Source of the DNA: Polytrichum commune
Taxonomy: Eukaryota > Streptophyta > Polytrichopsida > Polytrichales > Polytrichaceae
NCBI GenBank assembly: GCA_950295325.1
Contig: OX485806.1
Span: forward strand, 52,261,169-52,325,168
Length of the DNA: 64,000 bases
Reading direction: 5' to 3'
Of the stretch, positions 56,601 to 64,000 are shown piece by piece (position 1 is the stretch's first letter; every line of letters begins with the position of its first letter). Below the pieces are notes generated by a model. It was given only the letters and a program-made list of their open reading frames with translations, was not told the origin of the DNA and searched no databases. Both the position numbers and the translations under genes were made by a program.

Positions 56601-59600
56601 GTAGCCTGTCCTAATACAGCAAAAAGCCACTTTGAAAAAATTCCCATTCACATGTAGCGAAGGACACATAAATGAGGAGAGAATGTGGACCTTAAGCATA
56701 AGATACACTGTTGGGGGCAATAATAACGCTCCAATAGCAATCACCGGATTTGAAGCTGTGCAGAGTGTTATCTAGGAACCCAAAAAGTGGATTCTCACAT
56801 TCAGGTTACAAATAACAGACTAGAAACTGAGTTCATATTTTGTATTTATGCAGATCAGATGGTTTAGAATACTTTGCCCAAGCTTTAAACTTTACAAAAA
56901 TGCATACTGCACCAGTATCCAGATAGAACATCGTTGTCTAATTCGCAAAGGATGTATGGAACATGAGAATTTTTGTTGATCCCGGCCAGGTTTCCTCAAA
57001 ACCACCCAGGCAGTTAAAAGCAGGATGACATCCATTGAGCGAAGACCTGGTCCTCTCATTTATTTTGTTTTTAATGCTCTGTTTATCCACCTAGTCTAAA
57101 GACATAGATTCAAAATCCAGACAGCTCCTGCATTACAAGCCTGTTATACCCCTAGAGCGATTTCTAGCCATTGATCCCTGTATGAGAAACTTCACTGCAA
57201 CCCAATGAATTGACTGCTGACCAGCTCCCAAGAAGCCAGCAAACAGCTTAATTATCTAAGGACGAAGAGCACCTAAGAATATTCTCAGGTTTCAATAGGC
57301 TCCACTGATGAAAATCAATATTCCTTATCATTAGTTGGCCAAACTCCATTTTTTGTCAATATAAAATGTAAATCCCATTTTAAAGTAAGGACATGTGAAC
57401 AAGTCGCAGCTCTGCACACTTGCAAGTAATATTAAATACATTTTCACTGACAAGAATTCAAGCAAGCAAGTAGAGTTGTTTTGAAATGTCAACTATCAAG
57501 ACCAAGGAAAGCTATTTAAAATTTCTCCAAATAGATGCTCCAAGCTTGACAAATCATGTGTCCGGGATTAGGGTCCATTGGTAAATCAACGATGCAGCCA
57601 CATCACACCTTCAATATTCATTTTTTGCTACAAGAGCCCTACAGGCTCAAAACCTTTATATTAAAAAGTCAATCGTAAACTTACAGGTATGACAAATTTC
57701 TGGCCTCCACGAGTAAATCGTACTTTCCACGATACACCCTGCAACAATTCCAAACCATGAAAAAACAATATCAAGGCATTAGCATCCCCAAGAATATCGT
57801 AGTATACTGATTCATAATTAACTCAAATCACTATGAAGAGCTTGATGGAATGGTGTGACAAAATTTGGTGTAAGCCGAACTGCTCTACAGAATAAGAATG
57901 TGTTCCAAAGAGTTTTACTTAACACTAGGAATGAACAACTTTCCAATTTGTTAAATAACAGCCAAATCCAGAATATACAACTCTACATTACACAATTGAA
58001 GATTGATATAAAAAAAGTCAGCTCATGAATACAAGTGAAGCCAACTAACAAACGGAGAATCCATAGACTTGCTAATGCATTAGAATGCATGCATCACATG
58101 ATTGTGACTAACAAGCTGGCTATCAGCTAGAAGTAAGTTTCATAGTCAGTCACCTGAAGTCCTAAACCACAGAACATAGCAGCCGAGCTGTGTGCTGATA
58201 ACCTTCTCTCACCACCTAGCTCGATCTCTACACCTGTGCTGTATCCATTCATACATATACAAAATTAGAAACATGAATTTTCACTTCACCACATCGTAGA
58301 CTTCAGAATACTGCTCAGCAAACTTACTTCACTATGAGAAGATATAATGTTCCTATGGCAATAACATCCTGGTATACCAAATGCAGCTCAATCTCCGCAA
58401 GTAGTAGACCAAGTTTAGAATGGCATCAGTCTCATGCCTTTTATAAAAGAGATTAATTTACTTTCAAGGTGTATCACCATCTCTGATGTTTCTCTCAATC
58501 ATCAGGCATACAAATCCTTAAAACACAAGATGATAGGAACTATTGGGTTTACCCAACCTGCCAATCTTGCCAGTGAGTTGCCCTTGTGACTTTGACGAAA
58601 AATGATGATTGTACTGGCCAGATATGCCCACAGTGATAGCCCCAACCTTAACCATGGTATAACAAAATACATTCAGTTAGCACATCAACTTACTCAACCA
58701 GGCTAATATATTAACCCCTGAAGGCCTGTTCAATTCAAATTGAAGAGGTACTATAGAAAATGATCTTGAACTGATTGGTTTATAAGTTGAGATTAGAGCA
58801 ATATGGTTGGAACTAGCAACTTTGGTCTCACAGTATTCATTTAGAAGCGCTTTCATTCCAGCAACCACCACATTGCAAATGAGAGATAATAAGAATCATT
58901 GGCACTTGCATAGATTGGCTACTTTGAGTTAAATAATCATTCAAAAATGAAAAAATTACAGGTCAATAACTCATCAGTTACTTCATGTTGTAATTTTTGT
59001 AGCAGATACCCAATTATTCTTACCACCACTTCAAGGTCCAATTTATAAACTTGATAAAAAGCTTCTGGCAACCCAATTGTTGGAGGTGATGTCATACTAT
59101 TTCAAAGTTAAAAAGATGTTCATTTTTCAATTAGAAAATAAACTAATGCATTGTTCAGAATACCCTTAGAACTACAACCTAGCACAGAACCAGACATTCC
59201 CCTGCTCCAAATACACTAGATTGGCATAAAGGACAAATGTTGTACCTTCACATCAACAGATCCTGCATTTACTTTGCCATTCTTCTGCCAACCCACTAAG
59301 ATCCCTGTCTCTGGCCCAACAAGTAGTTGTATCTGCACAACTCCACATTCTCAATCCTCATTCTTATACAAATGCATCTATGAAAATCGAAAGTTAAGTA
59401 CACAATACAAGTTGGCAACAGAAGAAACGGCCCTGCTACAGCTGAAGTCCAATTTACAATTATGTGTAAATATCAGTTCCAAAAATAGAAACGCACTCAA
59501 TACAAATTAATTGTCAAAGTTTCAATAACCATTTCAGCTCAACTAGTGACTCCATAATGCAAAGTCCAAAAGTCAAACAAATCATATTGAGTCAGAAACA

Positions 59601-62196
59601 TACATTTCCAGTGATATCATCAGACAGCTGGCGAGTCCAAATGTTTACTAGTGTTAATGAACTGTCCTTTAAAGCCAATGAAAGTCCTAAAGTCCCTGTG
59701 GTATGTGATGAAAGCTGTCTGTAAACCATCCAACCCACCAAATTGAGATGATATCACCCACCTCTTCGTGCAGGAGGTAGTATACTAGTTTAACTTATTT
59801 ACACAATCTACTTATCTTTCAAACTTCTGGGAAATACAAAACTTCTACAAGCAAAGGGCAACTAAATCTCAAGAGATTCAAACAAGTAGAGGGACAATTA
59901 CCTTGACATCTGGAGACTCAAAATAGAGCGGAGGCCAACCACAGCCAAAAGCTCCATTGCAGACCTTGGAGAAACCTGGCGCCTGAGAACTACAGTCACA
60001 GAGCCCCCACCCAGACCCCTCCTCAAAGCCATACTGCCACCTAGCACAATTGTGTCTCGCTTTGACACATGTGCTTGCACTTGTGTGGACATTGCCATGC
60101 TGCACACCCTCCACACATGACAAAGACTGCTATGATGCACATGAAGAAGCATGAATATGAAATCACTGAGAACAATCAATCATGACCTAGGAAGGTAATA
60201 GGTGTTGCAGAACCTAAACTTATAGGTAGACTAAAATTAAAAGGATCATGACTCTGTACAGCCATTCCACTTCACAACTAGAATATCACGTTTTGTAAAC
60301 CATTCAACAAACAGGCCAAGCAATCAAAATTGAAAGGAGGCACAGTAAATGCATCTCGGCAACTCCCTTGACTTGGATGGATTCTGAATTCCAAGTGGCT
60401 TAATATACACTCAGCATCTTGTTCAGGTTGCCAAGGATCAACACTACACAGTTGAGAACAAACTTCAAAGAACTGACTTCGGTACCATGCTACTATTTGA
60501 CACAGCTTGAGTTTTAACTTTCAGGACAGATTAGCAATATCCTCGTGCAGAAATTTCAAGATCATAAAATAAGCATGATCAACTTCAAGCTATAAATAAG
60601 AAAGGCAATCAAATCTAGAACAAGATTGACCCATTCGTCCATGAAAAACCTTGCCACCTTCAAGATGTGAACTTGTGAGGCCAAAAGTGCTCTGCATTTC
60701 TCTTGACAGGTTAAATGATTCAGAGTAGTTTTGCTTGATGTAAAGTGAACTAGACGCTGCCTCTCTAAAATCCAAATACTTTGGTACCCTGAACTACCAA
60801 GCATTCTCAAACTCATTGAACAAGTTATGGCTTTTAAGTACTTTTGCCCTACTATCACAAGCTGAAGTGGTAAAACACTATACTGTCACATTGCAACAGC
60901 TAATGTTGGGACCATTGTTGGTCAGCTATCAAGATTTTATACTATTCACCGTTAAATATTTGTGAAGATTGTGGAGTCAATAATTTCAGTTTGAGTTTCT
61001 AGACGAACAGTAATTTCAAAACTGCGGTTATGAATATAACACCAACAATTGGTGGTTCCTCGTCTCAGTGATGAATCTCATCATCATTCATTTTTGTGTT
61101 GTTTTCAAATTAAATCAATGAATTAACAATTATCCCCCTAAAATAATATTTTAATAGAACGCAACTGATAGTATCGTAATAAATACTTGTTTGACTCTAA
61201 AACTTTAAGACATCTATTATTGACATTTTCGTCTCCACTATAGAAGCTTATCATAAAAGACACTTTATTTGATAATCTCTTAGTGGCAGATATCAATCGT
61301 AGTCGGCTACTTAATTTGTTGAGCCATACAGATACCTACAGTCCATATCTGCATGATAACCAGGTCGTTAAGCAGCCACAACGTGTATAACCGTCGAACA
61401 CTTGCCATGACCACTCACAATGATTTGTAAGAGTCAGCCTTTTGTATTCAAAACAGCCTGCTGAAAGGCAGCTACAACATCAGGATAAAAATATGATGTA
61501 ATGATGTTGTGAGTTGCCTCATTAGTCAGTTTATTTCCTTTCCAAGTTGAGTTGCCGATGAACACATTTTGCATTATCACCACATTCACAGCAAGAGTAA
61601 GGCACAAAGGAATTGGAGACCCACCCAATTATGTTCGGGCTCTTATATGATTTGAAAAACTGAACAAGTGACAAATTCATCAGCAAAGATCCCTGTTGGT
61701 GCACATGCGCTGCCAGTCTCCTTTCCTTCTGGCCCTGCTGTAATCGCTCAAACTCAGCCTTCACTTCTTCTCTTGACTTCAACTTTGGACCTAACTCTAA
61801 ACCTGATGTCAATCCCTCCATACCATAAATATCGTAAATCTGTCGCCTTCGCTCGTTGCTCAGAATCTCGTAAGCCTCTCGGATCCTCTGAAAGTTTTTT
61901 GTTGCAATATCTCGCATCTGCTGATGCCCACACAGGTGCAAAGGATTGATCAATCCGTGCTAACACCTTTGAATCAAGTAAATACTCGTAATGAAGACAT
62001 GGAGAAAATGAGGGGGTGGGGAGGGGGGGGGGGCGGGAGGGTGACGAACCTGCGCAGTCTGGTGTTTGTCGGGATGGTAAACCTGCGCCCAATGACGATA
62101 GGCTCGCTTCATGTCCTCGTCCGATGCTTCTGGAGATAAATGCAACAACGCATAGAGCTCCCTCGCAGGACGCTCTTCTGCCTCCAACCTCCCCAT
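53692..62196 (-). CDS. DNAJC11: DNAJC11/OWL1-type J-domain protein, 13 exons, 550 aa
   Basis: Exons, in coding order: 62196-62050, 61917-61625, 60099-59902, 59718-59604, 59332-59246, 58646-58558, 58238-58154, 57738-57685, 56771-56691, 56231-56154, 55713-55453, 55200-55093, 53748-53692 (TAA). All introns are GT-AG and the frame is open throughout, giving 550 residues against about 538 in Arabidopsis At2g35720. The J domain covers about residues 12-84 with HPD at 41-43 and ends DIYGMEGL. A beta-rich middle follows ([16 protein letters not shown]), then a hydrophobic segment at 357-383, a charged helical stretch, and the conserved C-terminus LHEGVKK...GFCDPCPGE. Animal DNAJC11 associates with mitochondrial membrane-organising (MICOS) complexes, and the Arabidopsis protein OWL1 acts in very-low-light responses. 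Either role here is inference from homology. The weakest junction is intron 2, where donor GG/GTGGGT and acceptor GTGCAG/C were chosen because they restore GMAMSTQV in frame. Confidence 0.96.
56351..56477. repeat. 38-bp tandem repeat in intron 9 of the J-domain gene
   Basis: Units ACATGTGTCACTGTGCATTG plus CAAGTGAACCACTGAAGC lie at 56351, 56389 and 56427, with a partial unit from 56465. The full units are essentially identical, so the expansion is recent. It lies between exon 9 (56691) and exon 10 (56231). Confidence 0.95.
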
Positions 62197-62637
62197 TATA
62201 TCTACCTTCGATCACCAGGTCCTTCCCATGTATTTCACGCAGTTACTTAGAGCCACATCCTTTTGAAGGCTGTCGCGAGGCAAACTCATGATAATGTGAG
62301 TAAGCCAACAAAGCTTCCTGAAACAGACATCAAATCGGCTAAAGATACTGGATATTCTGTAACAATCTCCGACCTTGGGCTAAAATTCCAGGAAACTTCC
62401 CACCGAGATGATAGCCGAGCAGGGACGGACGTAGGATCAGGACCGTCGGATTTAAACTTAGGGCTAGGATTCACCGAGTTATTTTTAGTTGAGCAGCCCA
62501 TTGCGTCCCAACAATCATGATGGATTCGAAATTTTCATTTAAGGCCCGCTTGAAATGATGTTTTGAGGCTCATTCACCTTGCTTAAGCAAATTACTTATC
62601 CCATGTGAGGATTGAAGCCACCTCAGTGATAGACCAT
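62197..62637. promoter_or_regulatory. Upstream flank of the J-domain gene (putative 5' UTR and promoter)
   Basis: The 440 bp upstream of the start codon contain overlapping open frames on both strands (62263-62520 plus, 62286-62501 minus), neither with a motif. No clear TATA box was located. Assignment as promoter or 5' UTR is by position only. Confidence 0.35.
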
Positions 62638-62779
62638 CCACATCGGGGGTCCAGCCGGGCCCAGCCAGCCCGGCCGGTGCGCCCCTCCCCCCATTATGGA
62701 GGGTCGCACGGGGGGTCCATAATCCGAGGGGGGCCGCACCGGGCGGGCTGGCTGGGCCCCGGCTAGACCTCTAATGTGG
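62638..62779. repeat. 142-bp GC-rich foldback
   Basis: Arms CCACATCGGGGGTCCAGCC... and ...GGCTAGACCTCTAATGTGG pair over about 65 bp with few mismatches. They continue through GGGCCCAGCCAGCCCGGCC and its reverse complement to a short loop around CCATTATGGA. It may be a foldback transposon or MITE. I see no certain target duplication. Confidence 0.85.
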
Positions 62780-64000
62780 CTGGTTTATGAGACCAAAGGC
62801 TATTTCATGCGTTTATAGATGTATGCAAACTATCGGATGGGGTTTACATCAAACGGTTGATTTTTTTGATACCTTGTTTCATAAAAGTATGTGGGAGCAC
62901 AATCAACATTTTTCTTCTACATTGAAGTTATTCTACGCACATTTTGTTCTCTTAATTTGTGGATTTTAGAGAACTTGCGCAATTATGGATGGTGCAGGTG
63001 AAGGTTGGACAAGCAAGGTATACAAGGCAATGCAATAAAATTTTAGTGAACAATGTCATGCCTCCAATCAAGTTCAGAGCAATTTGGTGGTGCCACAATT
63101 CCTCCAAGGAATTCTAAGATCATCCATCACACAACCCATATCCGACCCCGGATATCCCATTTTACATCCACCACCATTACTCGTTGATTTGTTAAAGAGA
63201 TTGTTGAAGAAGTTGGTAGTTGAGGCGGGTGGTGATGATGATTGTACAATCATTACTCGAAATGCACCCAAGAAAACAGAAACAATCATGGCAAAAAAAT
63301 GGTGGAAATGAAGACTACAAAGTTAACCATGAAGGAAAACAAAATTAAAATAAGATGGCGTAGAATTGGTCCAATCTAGAGGTGCGACATGTGATAGCAA
63401 TGTGTGGCAATATGGATGTTAATTTTGTGAAAAATGCCAAGAAACAATGAATGTTGAGTTGTTGAATTTCATTTTACAACTTTGAATTTGTATAGCATTT
63501 CTCTTCGATACATAGAAAATTTAGTTTTCATCAATTAGCATTGCTTTAGTATAAGTATTAACTTTAAACACCCCAAATTAATCTAATCCAAGTCCTCTTA
63601 AACAAATTGGCCACAAATCTATAAGGGGTCAAGTTTTTGTATTAGATGGATGAGATATATGATTATTTGAATTATTTTTGTTGTTGGCAATTTCTTCCAC
63701 AATCCAAAATATATGTAAACAAAAGATACATCTACATTATGATAAGAATCGAATCTCAATGTCATAAAATTATAAAATCTTGATAGTTGAAGCATATTTT
63801 CCAAGTGTTGACATTTGGTTGAAGTTGCATACAAGCTTAATTAAAATTATTTCCACCTTAAACCAAAATGTATAGATATGTTAGAAAAAAAAATCATTTA
63901 TTTTTCAAAGCATATTGTGGTGACAATTGCTACTCTAGTTGAAGTAACAACCCACAAGATTGGTCCGATAGGTGGATTATTCAAGTGGCTCCAAGCAATG
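62780..64000. other. AT-rich gene-free end of the window
   Basis: Short frames (63084-63311 plus, 63074-63289 minus) overlap each other on opposite strands and have no motif. No repeat or RNA gene seen. Confidence 0.5.

Noticed and set aside
60634-60667. Possible extra microexon of the J-domain gene ([11 protein letters not shown] on the minus strand)
   Set aside because: Its phases do not fit the neighbouring exons. Donor 61625/61624 with acceptor 60100/60099 gives an open frame and the conserved GMAMSTQV without it.
62263-62520. 85-codon plus-strand frame upstream of the J-domain gene
   Set aside because: It overlaps an opposite-strand frame of similar length, shows no motif, and lies where the 5' UTR or promoter of the minus-strand gene is expected.

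Overview
This window is nuclear DNA of a land plant. The evidence is a 13-exon protein gene with GT-AG introns, Ty3/gypsy chromovirus and Ty1/copia remnants, a MULE-type DNA transposon, MITE-like elements and many degenerate minisatellites, with no bacterial or organellar operon structure. The host gene is divergent from the flowering-plant version I know, and the window also carries a Cys/His-rich ORF family that I associate with non-seed plants. My guess is therefore a bryophyte, lycophyte or fern, but this is an inference and not something the sequence proves.

Layout. 1-6.95 kb: degenerate 180-bp repeats, two solo LTRs (975-1914 and 3077-4051) and a broken copia RT/RNase H remnant. 6.96-14.02 kb: a full-length chromovirus (element 1, minus strand, TSD GCGCA). 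14.0-20.2 kb: a decayed multi-exon minus-strand pseudogene, a 126-bp palindromic minisatellite, and the start of an unrecognised plus-strand ORF. 20.2-27.15 kb: a second chromovirus (element 2) that splits this ORF. 27.2-32.3 kb: further pieces of the same ORF, a roughly 3-kb insertion and short tandem arrays. 32.3-34.8 kb: two head-to-tail copia 3' fragments, the second holding another solo LTR (33481-34454). 36.8-42.9 kb: a 6.1-kb MULE with 0.62-kb terminal inverted repeats and a decayed transposase, itself hit by a 333-bp MITE. 42.9-53.7 kb: mostly non-coding, with one more MITE (49442-49865). 53.7-62.2 kb: the only intact host gene, encoding a DNAJC11/OWL1-type J-domain protein of 550 residues on the minus strand. 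62.2-64 kb: its upstream flank, with a GC-rich foldback.

The most interesting content is the chromovirus family. Five insertions share about 0.94-0.99-kb LTRs made of a row of stem-loops, and some stems differ between copies by paired changes. Both full-length copies lack the reverse-transcriptase catalytic core and have no recognisable protease D-S/T-G motif, and both carry a triplicated RT-connection segment. Yet their LTR pairs are almost identical, so the family moved recently and presumably in trans. Element 2 has no target-site duplication, and ten primer-binding-site-like bases are stuck to its outer U5 end. Separately, the MULE encodes an HHCC integrase-type zinc-binding motif upstream of its FAR1-like and transposase regions, which is an unusual combination.
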